This document shows positions 23,055 through 35,841 of a stretch of DNA of 64,000 nt, in pieces. Position numbers and translations under genes: made by a program. The DNA is from Akanthomyces muscarius (taxonomy: Eukaryota > Ascomycota > Sordariomycetes > Hypocreales > Cordycipitaceae): positions 868,001 through 932,000 of the forward strand of contig NC_079244.1 of NCBI RefSeq assembly GCF_028009165.1, given 5' to 3'. Below the pieces are notes generated by a model. The model was not told the origin of the DNA. It worked only from the letters and a program-made list of their open reading frames with translations, and searched no databases. The stretch's first letter is position 1. Each line of letters begins with the position of its first letter.

Positions 23055-25715
23055 TTAGTTGGCCTTAATGACAAGCTTGGACAGGAACTTGTTTGACAGC
23101 GAGTCAAAGTCAGTCGGGTCAAAGCTGGCCTCTTCCTTGCGTGTCCGCAGGTACGCCTCTGCAAGTTGGTTAGCAAGATTCAGACGATACCCAATTGAGC
23201 GCTGGAAGAACGTACCGTGCTTGACGACGTGCTGGCGGACCTCAGTCATGGCCTCGCAGACAGATACATTGTTGTGCAGAAGCTGACCATGCTGGGCAGT
23301 GTCCCACTCGGTGAAAGAGGGGAGCTTTTGAGAAATGGCGTGGAAGAGACCCACAATCACCCCGACAGGGGTTGTCTCCATGTCGCTGCAAAACTTGTTC
23401 ACCGCCGCCGGGTCAGGTACGCGGTAGTGGCAGTCAAATTGCATCTCCTCCCACACGGCAAGCAGGATAGAAGCAAGCATGAAAATGGTGGGCCAGTTCT
23501 TCATCTTCTCACCGCTGTAGACGCCAGAGTAGAGGGAAGAGAGCTCCTCAAGAATGTCCTTTTGCAGCTCGCGCCACATGTCAGCCAAGGCGTACTTGAT
23601 TTGGAAGTTGACCATAACAGGGGCGACAGTGCGGCCGTAGTACTTGGACTCGGCATCCTCAATCTGGCTGTCGACCTGCACCTCGGAGCCTTGGTTCTCG
23701 ACCATGGTGATGTGTTGGGTGAGGTTGTAGGCGAGAACCAGCTTGAGAGCCTTGCCAATGACGGGCATCTTCTCCTTGACGTAGTAGCGGTGTGCGGTTT
23801 TGAGAATCTCCGTAATGAAAGGGGTCCCGTCAAAGTGATCATCAATAAAGTCCTCGAAAGGACCCTCAATGTGCTTATCGAGGTACTCCGACAGGGCAGC
23901 GCTGTTGACGCCCTCGGCGCCGACATCAAGCCTCTCACCACGAATCTCAAAGTCGTGGGAGCCTTCACTGACGCTGGGGGCCTCGCGCCACTCGATGGCA
24001 AGACTGCTGTCCTCGGTGACGAAGACCTCGCGCACCATGATGGGGAGGGCAAAACCGTAGCCATGGGTAATCCACATGAGGCTCTCTTTGGCGGCGAATC
24101 CCTTGACGCTGTAAATAGATAGACCGCTGGTCATATGGCTCTCATGGTCGGCCTTCCAGTCCTTCATGAAGTAGCCAATGTCCTTGATATCAATGCGGGT
24201 GCAAGGTACTTGCCACAGGCGAGCATGTGAGGGCTGGCATCCACCACAGGGCTCACCCTTGTCGCAAGTCTTCTTGAGGAACTTGCATCGCAGACAAGCG
24301 CGAAGCTTTCTGATTTCGCTGGCCTGCTTACGCTGGTCGGGTCGAAGGGGGCCCTTTCTGCGACCAACCTTCTTTTCGCCAGTCCCATCCTTCTTGCCGG
24401 TAGATATTCTACGGACAACAGGCTTGGGAGGCTTGGCGATGGGGCTCTTGCGAGGCCCAGAGTTTCTGCGGGAGGAAGAAGCAGACGCGGATGGTGGTGT
24501 GGTGACACCGGCGCCGCTGCCGGGACTGTGACGAGTTGACGCCTCGGTCTTGACGACAACGGCACCCTCGATCTTGATGGGAACGGCAGCGGCGACGGCC
24601 TTGGGAGAGACACTTGCGTGAGAGTGGTTGTGGTGGCTCTCACCAGAGAAGCAGTTGCGATGGTTGTGGGCATCGCCGTGGCCATCAGACTCTGGGGAAA
24701 AGGGGGAGTAGGGAAAGGGGCCGGTAATCTCTTCGAAGCTGTTGTTGAAGTCTAACGAATTGGCACCTTCCGAAGAGTCTGAATTTGTCCGAAGATGCAG
24801 GGTTTGTGATGGATTGAAGATGGCGGCAGCACTGGGGAACGGTTCGACGTGTTGGTATCCGTGTCCCCAGTCAACCATGGCCCATCCATCGCCTGACGAC
24901 GAAGGTAGAGATAGGACTTCAAGATATGTGCCGGTAGGTGAGTTACTGCCGACGCTGTCCATCCTTGCGAGGCTATCCATCTGCAGAGTATTTTGGAGCT
25001 CGTGCCAGTTCTCCATTCCCGTGCTCGTGGTACCCCAGTGCATGGCATGTGTCGCGGCATCCATAGGAGGCATGGCCGGGAAGGTAGATTCGAGGAGGCT
25101 TTGCTGCTGAATGGTGGCCTGGGTCGTGGCGGGCAAGTAGTCCATGGGATTCGTAGCAAAGGCCGGGGGAAGGCCGGCGAAGTTCATGAGCGACGGGTCC
25201 TGCATGAACTGGGCGAGATCGATCTGGCCGAGATCGTGGTGATCGTGAGGGGCTGCAGCAGCAACCTGCTGCTGCTGTTGCTGGAGAGCCCAGTCGGTCA
25301 GGGGATTGATGGCATGCTGGAACGGCGGGCTCTGCATCGGCGACTGCTGGCTATTGGGGCTCGAGGCGTGAGAGAGCGGCGAGTGAATGTGATGCTCCTC
25401 GGGCGAGCTGGAGGCGGCGCAAGGAGGGCTGCTGGAGGAAGCCATTTCGATTGGGATAGGCCAGATGCGCGGGTGCGAGATGAAGGCAGCGGCGGTAGCA
25501 GCGGTTGAAGCGGGTTGGGAAGTCGAGGCTGTGTATCCGTATACGTGAGCGTGAGCCTGGGCTTGGGCGTGTGCTTGTGCTTGTGCTTGTGCTTGGGCGT
25601 GAGCTTGGGCGTGAGCGTGATTGTGGTGATTTCGCTGAGGGTGTTGCGAATGCTGGTCAAAGTTCAAGCCGAGTAAGGCATCTCCCCCACCATTCGAATT
25701 GAAGTCGAGGGTCAT
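23055..25715 (-). CDS. Zn2Cys6-type transcription regulator with low-complexity N-terminus
   Basis: A probable nuclear DNA-binding regulator, 886 residues in one uninterrupted exon. Residues about 22-62 are a His/Ala/Gln repeat (HAQAHAQAQAQAQ), and more Gln runs follow to about residue 160. A basic Pro/Lys/Arg-rich segment (GRRKGPLRPDQRKQASEIRK) leads into a cysteine cluster at about 472-505: C-x2-C-x6-C-x5-C-x2-C-x11-C. The first five spacings fit a fungal zinc cluster; the last is longer than the usual 6-8 residues. The C-terminal ~370 residues look globular and conserved (MKDWKADHESHMTSGLS, YLRTRKEEASFDPTDF), but I recognise no fungal_trans domain. Target genes are unknown. The 8 kb empty upstream region would suit a gene with complex regulation (inference). 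Confidence 0.82.
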   Translation of the reverse strand: MTLDFNSNGGGDALLGLNFDQHSQHPQRNHHNHAHAQAHAQAQAQAQAHAQAQAHAHVYGYTASTSQPASTAATAAAFISHPRIWPIPIEMASSSSPPCAASSSPEEHHIHSPLSHASSPNSQQSPMQSPPFQHAINPLTDWALQQQQQQVAAAAPHDHHDLGQIDLAQFMQDPSLMNFAGLPPAFATNPMDYLPATTQATIQQQSLLESTFPAMPPMDAATHAMHWGTTSTGMENWHELQNTLQMDSLARMDSVGSNSPTGTYLEVLSLPSSSGDGWAMVDWGHGYQHVEPFPSAAAIFNPSQTLHLRTNSDSSEGANSLDFNNSFEEITGPFPYSPFSPESDGHGDAHNHRNCFSGESHHNHSHASVSPKAVAAAVPIKIEGAVVVKTEASTRHSPGSGAGVTTPPSASASSSRRNSGPRKSPIAKPPKPVVRRISTGKKDGTGEKKVGRRKGPLRPDQRKQASEIRKLRACLRCKFLKKTCDKGEPCGGCQPSHARLWQVPCTRIDIKDIGYFMKDWKADHESHMTSGLSIYSVKGFAAKESLMWITHGYGFALPIMVREVFVTEDSSLAIEWREAPSVSEGSHDFEIRGERLDVGAEGVNSAALSEYLDKHIEGPFEDFIDDHFDGTPFITEILKTAHRYYVKEKMPVIGKALKLVLAYNLTQHITMVENQGSEVQVDSQIEDAESKYYGRTVAPVMVNFQIKYALADMWRELQKDILEELSSLYSGVYSGEKMKNWPTIFMLASILLAVWEEMQFDCHYRVPDPAAVNKFCSDMETTPVGVIVGLFHAISQKLPSFTEWDTAQHGQLLHNNVSVCEAMTEVRQHVVKHGTFFQRSIGYRLNLANQLAEAYLRTRKEEASFDPTDFDSLSNKFLSKLVIKAN

Positions 25716-28700
25716 TGTGAACGGAAGAAAAAAACAGGAACCCGAAGGAGCATATAGGAGAAGCGAGGAAAAATCCTAGGCGGTGTTGAAAGTTTGAGAG
25801 AACAGCGTCGGATGACACCGCTCTTTCACCCACGATAGACTTGTTGGGTATGGTGTAAGATAGAGATTTCTAGTTGCAGGGCCGGGATGGGAGAAGGGAC
25901 CAGGGCCGGGGAGGAGAAGTGCGGCGCGAGTGGGTTTTGGCGACGAGGATGGTGGTGGCGGCGGTGGACTTTTTGGCGTGGTAAAACCGCTTGGAGCAGG
26001 CCGGAACACAGCACGGAGTACAGGCACAGCGTGCATTATTTAGGTGGCCAGTGTGAGTGGTCTGGTGGTCTGGTGGTCCTACGGGGCTTACATCGGCGTG
26101 CTACAGTGGCAATGACAGGCAAATGCTGGCATGGAGCGGGCGTGCATTTTAGGCGAGAGACCATCTATATTTACTGGTACGTGGTGCGTGGATTTGCTGC
26201 CACTCGGAAACCTCTAGGACGACAAGACAAGAGGCAGAGCATGAAAAAAGAGGCACCTGGACGGGGTCAGAGCCAGGATGTGATGGCCGACAAAGAAGCG
26301 GTGAGCTTCAACCAGCCCCGGCGTGGGCTGACCGGAGCCAATAGGGGCCGCTCAGGTGCGCCAGGTGCAGCTGCAGCCGGGTGGGCCGCTGAGGTTGGCG
26401 GCGATCTAGGAGCAGGAGAGGAGCATGAGCCACTGGGGCAGACAGCAGCCGGGGGCCAGCAGGTAGGTACCTCTACGCCTATTTATGGCGACGGGCTACT
26501 TGTCGGCCTCTGGTGCTAGTCTGCCTCTGCCGCTTTTCTACCAGTAAACTTCCAGTACTGGTAAAAAGCCGTCGCCCGCTGCCTGCCGAGTGGGGGCGTC
26601 GCTAGCACTTCCGTTGGCACTGGACTGCGGTGGACACGCACCACCACCACTAACCACGACCAAGATGCCGACTGACTGTACTATCTACATCGTCGCTCTC
26701 GTCTCCCTGCCTCCATCACAAGTACAGCTACCCCTCGGATCCTGAATATCTACCACTTCAACTCCCACCAGATTCCGACCAAGCTGCCGTAACGAGATGC
26801 TACAGATCATTTTCACCACCACCAGCTCCTCCTCCCCCACCTTCCAGTAGGTTGCATCCATCCCCTCACCCTCAACCTCCACTGCCTCGCAAAGCCTCGT
26901 TGCCACGACTCACGAGTACCAGCTGCTATTCATATCCATTGATATCCATTTGCAATCCACGCCGGAGCTCCGTACCCGATACGCCAGCCATGCGCGGCTG
27001 CAGTTACGTCTCTGGCCTCGAGACTCCTTATTCCGCTCCCAACAAGTTGCAACAAGCTGCAAACTGGCAAACTGGTTCATTGGCTGGCATCAACCCTGCT
27101 CCCCTGGTCCCGTCTGTCACACCACCTGTCATGCCAGCACCCATTTGCACGGGGGCACGGTAAATGGAAATGCAAATGCAAACGAGGCCACCAGACGCCA
27201 GAGACATTTAGAGAGGGGCTGGTCCTAACTAAAACGCTCAGACAGAAGCAATGAGCACATTGTTGCTGGACGATCCGCGGGGCCAAGAGTTGCTTTTCCT
27301 GCCCTGCAGCCAATGTCTCCCGCATCCGCCATCAACGGCCTCGTCCCGCCTCGCAGCCTCCAACAAAGCTACTCAATTGCCAACTTGCCCTCTGTCAAGC
27401 TACGGAGCACAACCCGCATACAGCAGATTCAGAACCTGCAGCGGCGGACCTGCAATGCCCGTCCCTCCATTGTCCTAGCTGAGATGCGGCGGTGCAATGC
27501 TACCTCTTCACCCGTCTTGTGGCCACTGGCGGGGCTCTGTGGAGGGCTTGGTTGTACCACACTCTTGGCTGGTAATACTGTTGAATGGTCCCGCTGCGCT
27601 GCCATCGCAAATTCCAGCACATAAAATCTGAGCTCTAGTCGTTCTGGCCAGTGGACCCTGGTGATCTATTCTACTACTTTCCCTGATTAGTGCCAGGGCT
27701 ACTTTCTCCGACCAGATAGCGCGCGGTCGGTGCTTCTCATACTGTTGCCTTGACCGGAATATGGAGCAATCCGACCATGAGCTGGGCCGATTCGATGGCC
27801 ACCGCAACCCTGCAACGTACCCTGCTAATATCGGCACAATTGCAGTTGAGCAAGAAACCTGTAATCCCTACGGATTGACGGAGTACGGACATGTGGTACC
27901 AGTACAGAGATGAGAGATACCAGTAATACGACAGGCAGGGGGCGATCTTGACCAGTGGCCAGTACCAATACGGCTTTGCCGCCCGGCCACAGCATCAGCG
28001 TTCGTTTTACCTGCAGCAGCTAGTCCTCCGATGCTACAGGAGGCCATATCCGCCGCCGCACGCCAGGAACAGCTAGCCAGATGCCGAGCAATCATTAGAC
28101 GGACTAATTATCCTTTTCGATATCTGCCTGGCAGCCAGCTTGCCAGCCAACCGGCCTGCGTTGCATTCCTTGCACATCCACATCACGGGCGGCTGCTAAA
28201 ATAGCATCTTGTGATGGGCTATTTCCTGTGCGTTGGCAGTGTCGCCTCAACCAAGATCAACCCTGGCTCTTTTAGTTCATGGCGGTGCGCACAAGACCCT
28301 GGCGTTGTACCAGCCTGGCCAGCAAAGCCACCAACGGCCAGCCACTTGACTTGGTCCTCATCCTGGCTCTCCGACCACGCAAAGGCCCAGCTTGAGTAGA
28401 CGCTGTGGCACTTGGCGCCGGGGTCATCATCACGAGACCGAAGTTGGCATGCGCATATCATTCTCGTTGGTGATGCCAGATCTCTCTTCGTCCCGGCTTC
28501 ACTCGTGCTGCACAAAATCGCAATCGCCTCGGCATGCTTATCATGCAGTTTCGGCGGTGCCTTGCTTTGGTATGTCAACACTTGAGCATGCCCGATTTTA
28601 GCCTCGCCCACTTGGACATGGCCATATTCGCCGACTAGCAGCTGCTACGTCAACTAGTGCGCCTCTTTTCGTGTCTCCGAGCTGGTCCTAACTAGTTATG

Positions 28701-31700
28701 TTGCATCCAATGGACTCATTACTGATGAACCGAGCATCTCCGCCCACTTGCCAATCGCATCGCGCCTTGGCCAGGCCTATCCAGCTGCCAGCCACCTGTT
28801 GAACGGTCAGCGCCCAGCGCCCGCACACCAACGCCCATGGACGACGGGCCAAACAAGAAGCAAAAAGTCAAATGGCTGAGACCTTTCTCGCCATGTCCTA
28901 CATAATTTTCCGGGCCTTCAATCACACGCCAATCCACCTTGCGCCCGCCCCTCTGTTCAATGTACCTACCCGTTCAAGTGAACCAGTCATTACTGCTTGA
29001 TGCAGCGCCAGAGCCACTTGATCAGTCTCGTGTCCCTCTCGCTGCCGCGTCGTCTGTAAATGTGTTGTACATGCATTCACAGATCTCTCTGCGCCGCGAC
29101 GCATCTGAATATCCCGTGCCTACCACCCCTTCTCAACTTGCGGATGCCGACCATTGTCTCAGTTCGGTTGGAGAGGCTGTCGACAGCCCACCAAAACCCA
29201 CAAAGAGGAAACAAGACCGTCCGATTCGCACTTCGCTGACCGTCTGTCTTTGCTTTTTATCCCTCATTCTTTGACTTGCAGGCTGCACTTTTCTTTTTTG
29301 ATTGTGTCCATCTCAAGTGCCACACGCAGATAGCCGTTTATCCCTCCATCACGAAACGATCCTCTTTTTCCCACGTGTGGGCGCTGTGCGCCATCGCACA
29401 CCTGTATTCGTACCGGCTTGACGCGTTGTCTATTCTCCAAAACATGCTTGTCTGATAAACAAAAGATCTTGTACTTGTTTCTTTTTTACTGCACAGTCTT
29501 GCCTTCTTTTCTCTTCGCGTGACCTCTGTGTTGCCGTTAGCCCACTGCGGCTTGTAGCACACAGACTGGCACAGTTCGTAATTGCATGCACGCTCTCTGT
29601 TGGAGACACTGCGGGACTGCTCAGGAATGCAAGGCCATCTACATGCGCTCTTCTATCCGACACGCAGAACGGCGGGGGCCAGGTGAGCTGTGAACGAACT
29701 CATTCCTCCTTCAATCGCTGTCCCCAGGTTAGGCCGTGATGTGGCGCAGCTGCAGGTAAGCCGAAACGCCAGGGACAGCGCGAATGCCCAACGCCATCGT
29801 CAGCCAGTCTCGCTATCTATATTCAGGCGTCACATACATATCTGCGCCAGCTCACCCTGCATTGCATATATACATGGGCTCCTTCTTCGCGCCCGTACGC
29901 TGACGATGGCATGTGCGTTTTGAGCTGCTCGCCAAGTGTCTTTTACCGCTCTTGCGACCTGCAGGTCATGGTTCTTTCATGCAAGAGCGCTGTCATCGAT
30001 CATCCCAAGGCAGTGTTCCGCCAATTGGATGGAAAGCAACTGAAGTTGGCTGTCAACGGTGCCAGTTTCGCCGTCACGACGATAACGCATTGGGCACCAG
30101 CCGAAAGAGAAGCATTGGACTCATTGCTCGCTACTTTGACGTTTTTGGGATTCGCGGTCGGGCGGCGGAAAGGGGGGTCCTGGTTATTCAACCGCGCTGC
30201 GGCCGCAGCTGGGATGCCCCCGCACATCGTCATGCCCGACATCTGCAGCGGCGTTGACTGGTGCAGGGTACGGTTGAGACCTGACCGCTTTTGTCGGTTC
30301 TTTGTTCTTCGATATGCATCCATGAGGCAGAAATCTGTTTTTAATTTCCGTCGACGCGAAATTATTGAATTTTGTTGAAAGATATGGCGTGGTTAAAAAT
30401 TGAAGCGGTGTGGCGACACAAGTTCCGTGCCGCTGCAGCTGCAGAGTGAGCGGAACAGGAGATTGCGAGACAACAAGAGGACGGAACAGATTACGATTTC
30501 TGTACTGAGCTTTCGCACACTGTAGTAAGATAGTCCCGAGCTATGCAATTGGCTCATGGTCCGCAATGCCGGGAATTTGAAAGCTGACTGAGTTTTCAAA
30601 GGTGAGGTGTGCCTCTCCCGCGGACCTCAGTCTGGGGAAATTGCTTTGCCTGCTGACGATCAAGTCTGAATTTTGTCTTTTCGAGAAGACGCGTTGACAC
30701 TGCATAAGAACATATATCTGATGGCAACACCGTAAAGCCATCGCTTTCGGCCCGATCGCCCATGGTCTCGGCTTGCCCACGAGTTCAGGCAACGCTGAAG
30801 TGAAGCCGAGACATGTACACCGTTTGCCGACAGCAGCCAGGTTGGAATGTACTTGCCAATAGACGGAACTGCGTGCCTCCCCGGCGTTCGCTTGTAAATG
30901 GTTCCTACCTGTGCCTGCTCCTGTTAAAGCTGCCTCGACTTGACCTCAAGTGAGGACACTGGACATCCTCAAGACCAGAAACACCGGGACTAGAGAGGGA
31001 CGGCAAGCAGAAACTCACTTCTAGGTCAGAAAACGTAAAGGCCAACGAATCGAGATCGGGCTGTGGGTAACAGAGTACCTGATACCCCATTTCCGCCACA
31101 GGACATCTATTCTTTTGCTGCGACCATGCTGCGATGTACGAGTGAGCTTAGGAACAAGCTGGACACGCTTTTAGAGCGTCGCAGTATTGCCGTAAACTGT
31201 CTATTCAGGCATACAAAACAGATCTACCGTTCTGTATATACTACGGGAGGCCTCTGTGTAGTGGATGAGGCGTTGCTGATAGTATTGTCATGAGCACTTG
31301 CGGAGATTGTTGACGAAGGGGGCCCGAAGACCGTAGAAACCATGGCATTGTGAATGAGGGTTGAAGCGCTCACCACAGTTCCGAGGCTTACTGCCATGCT
31401 TCCTTACTTGTTGGGAATATCACCCCTGACTTTCGGCGTTGAATTCGAGCTTGCAAGCATTGTGACCCGCGACGGTATAAATTGCAGCGGCCAGACAAAT
31501 CCGGGACCGGGTTGTATTGGTCTTTACATCTGGATTGCAATTATGAGCAAAGATCTGGTTTGAAGGGAACTGCCCCCCCCCCCTTCCAAAAGAAAAAGTC
31601 TGCGGCGTAGCCAAGGGAGGCCAAAATGCGGACGACAGGCTTTTGAAGTGCCATATCTTTAACCAAGATTACTGAAAGAAAACGGCATTCATCTCGTCGT

Positions 31701-33729
31701 TGGCGGCCCGGATCCGTCCCTCGCCGCCTTCTACACGAGCGGCGTGACATGTTGGTCGCAGGAATGAATAAACCATGTTCGTACAGGTGACTCCAAGCTA
31801 AAATTCGTAACACGCACACCTGGCCATTCGTGCAATGTGTACGAAAGACAAAGGCGAGTTGCATTGCGTCAGCAAGCTTCCGCGCGACCAACATAGATGA
31901 ACCAAGGTGCGGCTCTTCCAAGAGACCAATTACTCCCCAGAGATGGCATCTTGTGCCGCTGTCAATTGCTTACTTTGGCCTCCTCTGTACATTGAAGTCG
32001 GCCCAGCCGTTGGGAAGATGGCAGGCCTTCAGTATCTCCAACCCAACCTCTTCGGAAGGCTAAAATTGACTGCCGCTTCCACAACTACCGACCACTTCAG
32101 AGCTGAGAGAAGCTCCCGAGATCAAGCCTTATTTCGGTTCAGAAGAACGTTGCCATTTTTTTCAGCTGTTGCGCGCAAAGGTGGCCAAGCCCGATGGAAC
32201 TGAGATTGTGAGATTCGCCAACTAAAAAAACGAGCCATGATGTCAGACGAAAATGCGACACCGCCCCCCCCCGCTGTTGTGTAAAACAAGCTATGCTCCA
32301 AGAGGCAATGGCAACGTAACTTCGGGGCGGTCTCTGAACATCAGACTGTTTGGTACGGCCGCAGGTGTTGAGAGCCGCGCTGCGCAGCGGGCGCGGTTAA
32401 ATTGGTTCTTTTCAGCCCCCCCCCGATAGCCCGGCATGGTTCGGGACTGGAGAGCGACGCGGAGCAGACGCCGCCTCTTGTGGACCGCGCTCAATTGAAG
32501 ATCTTTTGGATAACTTGGCGGATTGCAATCCGCGCCAAGGATAGTCTCTTTCGAATCACTTAGCCAACTGTCTCTTCAATTACTGCGAGTTGCGCCCGAG
32601 GAACTAGAGCGCCATGAATGGCAGGTGAGCACGCGACCGCGAGGCGAGGGAACTAGCAGGCCGGCGCGCCCCGGAGAACAATGCACAGAGGCAACGTGGG
32701 AGGTTGGTCATCCGTGCTCCGGCTTTCACCAGGAGCCGGGAGGCTGGGAAGTTCCTATCTTCTACAGTTCTTCTTCGCATCGTGATGGTAGAAAGCTGCT
32801 TTGTGCCTCGAGCTGCCGAGGAAGCCCCAGCCCTGTAATGCCAGTAGTCTGGGGATTTCTTGGCATGGATCCAGCTTTGTGGGCAATTCCCCAGTAAATT
32901 ATTTCCGCATCGCCAAGTGTCGGCCTCGCTCGGTACTCCAAGTTGACTCCCAATCTCGGCGGTTGGCGGTCAAGACTCACTATTTTTCTTGTTCGATCCG
33001 GCAGGTGGCTTCATATCTATCACTTACTTGGGCCCTGAACGCCACTTTGTCGCTCAAGACACAGGGCAATTGTGGTTGTGCAGATCTACAGAGAGCTGAG
33101 ACCTGGCGTGGAAGTAAGGCTGTCTCGGAGCGCGGTTTTAACATGGACACCGCGGCAAGAGTCTCACTTCTCAGCAGTTCGTCTCCCCGCAGCTGGAGAG
33201 CCGAAGAGAAAAAGAAAAACCCCACTGCTATCAACGTACTCAAAATCCACACATCGTCAATGCAGAGACACAAAAGCAGCCAGCACGGGAACATATGCGC
33301 AAGAGTCACTGCTCGGTGAGCAGATGCAATATATTGCCTCGACGAGAACCACACTGAAGATACGATGTCCCCAATGGAATCGTGAAAAGTGCACCGCATG
33401 CTCGTAGAACGATTTTTCATTTGTCATTGTAACCGGCAATCCGGCTTCGCAGCCTGCGCCTGGTGGGCTTTTCGTGCATCGATAGCCTGCCGAATTCGAC
33501 GTAGCGCCGCCTAATGAAGGAGACGATCAGCGCACGTTCGGCAGAGAATCCCGAGACATGACGTTGGGAGGAACTATTGTTTACAAGCAGCGTAAACTTT
33601 TTTTAAAGTCTCGCAGCTCCCCCCGCATGAGCGCAAGCTTTTTGGGGTAGCTTCCCATCGCCAGTGCAACTTCAATTGTCTTGCAACAGGCCCGGATCGA
33701 CATTGCACAATAATTCTTGACAATCAATC
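25716..33729. other. 8 kb gene-poor region
   Basis: The region lies between the divergent zinc-cluster gene and the histidine acid phosphatase. I found no exon chain with known domains. The first ~3.5 kb is rich in CCAG/CTGG words (for example CCAGTACTGGTA near 26550), and the rest is near 50% GC. Poly-C runs lie near 31577 and 32265. One open frame, listed separately at 29968-30378, is the most protein-like. Extended regulatory sequence or long non-coding RNA is possible. Confidence 0.45.
29968..30378 (+). CDS. Doubtful ORF, 136 aa, no family recognised
   Basis: The frame starts at an ATG (MVLSCKSAVIDHPKAVFRQL) and runs 136 codons. The middle is moderately protein-like (DGKQLKLAVNGASFAVTT, HWAPAEREALDSLLATLTF); the end is Arg/Phe-rich (RFCRFFVLRY). 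There is no conserved motif, and two other frames over the same bases are also open for about 100 codons, which lowers the weight of the evidence. It may be chance, a lineage-specific gene or a relic. Confidence 0.15.
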   Translation: MVLSCKSAVIDHPKAVFRQLDGKQLKLAVNGASFAVTTITHWAPAEREALDSLLATLTFLGFAVGRRKGGSWLFNRAAAAAGMPPHIVMPDICSGVDWCRVRLRPDRFCRFFVLRYASMRQKSVFNFRRREIIEFC

Positions 33730-35409
33730 ATGCGCGCGACAACTCTCTCAATGGCCTTGGTGGCCGCGGCCGCTAGCAATGCCTGCGCCTCTGTCCTGAC
33801 CGATGCCAAGAGCGCCTCCCGATCGTGGGGCGAGCTCTCAGTGTACGCGGACAACGACGAGGATGCCTTTGGTGTTGGCTACGTCGGTCTTCCCGAGGGC
33901 TGCCAAGTTGTAAGTGACCTTCTTTTAACCAGTTGGCGCTGCAAACGCTAATCCTGTTTTCCAATCGATCAGGAATCCGTGAGCACTCTTCAGCGCCATG
34001 CTGAGCGCTTCCCAGACTCGGTGGACAATCTCACCACGGGCGGCTTTGCCCAAAAGCTTGCCGACTTTAAGAGTGGCCACAAGGACAAGCAGTTCATGGG
34101 TCCGCTCAAGTTCCTCAACAGCTACCAGTACATCCTGAACAACACCGGCCTCCTCACCGGCGTTGGCGCCAACACCGAGTTTGGCAGAGGCGTTGCTTTC
34201 TGGAACAATTACGGCCGCACGCTGTTCAATGCCGAGACCGCGCAGCTCCAGTACAACAGCCTGTTTAGCAACGGTACCGAGCGCCCCAAGATGACTGTCC
34301 GCACCACCAGCCAGTCTCGCATCCAGAACTCGCAGATCAACTGGTCGCTCGGCTTCTTTGGCCCTTCGTTCAACTCCACGCCCGAGCCCGATCTGCTGCA
34401 TTGGGAGTCGCCCTTCAACACCGTCATCATCCCCGAGGGCGGCACCGAGAATAACACGCTGGCGTCCTACGACAGCTGCACCAACTCCAACAACAAGGAC
34501 AACAACAACATTGCTGCCTTCCACCAAGAGCAGTACAAGAAGATTTACACCCGCGCCACCATTAAACGCTTCGAGAGCTACGCGCCCGACGGCTTCACCT
34601 TCACCTACCAGGACATCTACGGCATGCAGATGACGTGCGCCTACGAGTACGCCTACATTGGCCAGTCCGACTTTTGCCACATCTTCACCGCCAACGAGTG
34701 GGCTGGATTCGAAAACGTGCTGGACCAGCAGTACTACTACCTGTACAGCTACGGCAACCCCACGGGACGCGCGCAGGGCGTCGGCTACGTCCAGGAGCTC
34801 ATGGCGCGCCTTAAACACCAGTACATCGCCGTCTCCAACTCGTCCGTCAATGCCACATACGACAACAACGGCAAGACGTTCCCCCTCGGCCAAAAGGTCT
34901 ACGCCGACTTTTCGCACGACGACATCATCATCTCCGTCCTGACCGCGCTGTCCGTCGACTACATCAACAAGGCCCCGACGCTGGACGAGTTCCCGCCGAG
35001 CTCCAACACACACGTCACCCTCTCCCACTTGACGCCCTTTGGCGCCAACCTCATCACCGAGCAGATTGGCTGCTCGGCGGCCAACCCGGAGCCTGTCGAG
35101 AACCGCCGCGTGCAGTACAGCCCCGGCCAGTACGGCTACGAGGCCAGCAACGCCACGCACAAGTTCATCCGCATGCGTCTGAACAATGCCATTATCCCGC
35201 TCAACACCATCCGCGGCGGCAAGTGCGGCAACAGCACCTCGGGCCGCCTCGATGGCCTGTGCGAGCTGGGTGCGTTCCTCGAGAGCCAGGCCAACACGTT
35301 CAAGGACAGCAACTACCAGTATGCCTGCTTTGGCAACTACACCGTCAAGAACTCGACCACGAATGTCGAGTACGACGGTACTATTGTCGCCGGCAAGACC
35401 TACAATTAA
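33730..35409 (+). CDS. Secreted histidine acid phosphatase / phytase-like enzyme
   Basis: The enzyme would hydrolyse phosphomonoesters (possibly phytate) outside the cell through a phosphohistidine intermediate. Exons 33730-33909 and 33973-35409 give 538 residues. The intron is 63 nt (GTAAGT donor, CAG acceptor) and sits just before the catalytic motif. A signal peptide is visible (MRATTLSMALVAAAASNACA). The active-site block is LQRHAERFP, matching the RHxxRxP signature with its nucleophilic His. The second catalytic motif is FSHDD near residue 400, the family's C-terminal HD pair. Many Asn-X-Ser/Thr sites and several Cys fit a glycosylated, disulphide-bonded secreted protein. The coding part is clearly richer in GC at third positions than its AT-rich flanks. 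The gene converges with the MARVEL-like gene downstream. Confidence 0.92.
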
Positions 35410-35841
35410 AGTGGACGGAAGCGAGTGATTGATCTTACGGAATTTATGTACAGAATTATATATGCTGCTGGTTTGGCAAACGAATATTAATGCGCACTAA
35501 TTACCAATACGGCAATAGAATAATATTAGGTTGGAATGAAGGAAATGTGTCTAAATGAGTACGTGATGATGCGTGTTATTTCATGTAAATTGATTGCCAT
35601 TTAAGGGGATTGCCAAAAGACGCTGGTAGTTCTTAGCCGTGGTAGGAAGAGAGAAATAAGTAGAAAAAAGGAAATTCGGAAAGATCGGAATACGGAGGAG
35701 ACTAAAATAGAGCACAATCATTTTTCATTAAATATATTTTAGACATTTAAAAGCTAACCGCTTTAATCGTCGCTGTACTGCTCCCAAATTGAACCGCTCA
35801 GCGATTGCCTAGTCCATGGTCAAAAATATATATTCCGTCCA
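35410..35841. other. Convergent AT-rich intergenic region
   Basis: About 430 bp holding the 3' ends of the phosphatase and of the MARVEL-like gene. It is strongly AT-rich (for example around 35720-35750) and has no coding signal. Confidence 0.55.

Noticed and set aside
33925..35160. 411-codon open frame on the minus strand
   Set aside because: It is antisense to the GC-rich histidine acid phosphatase, whose catalytic motifs are clear; the minus frame has Val/Gly/Ala-rich composition typical of a codon-bias shadow.
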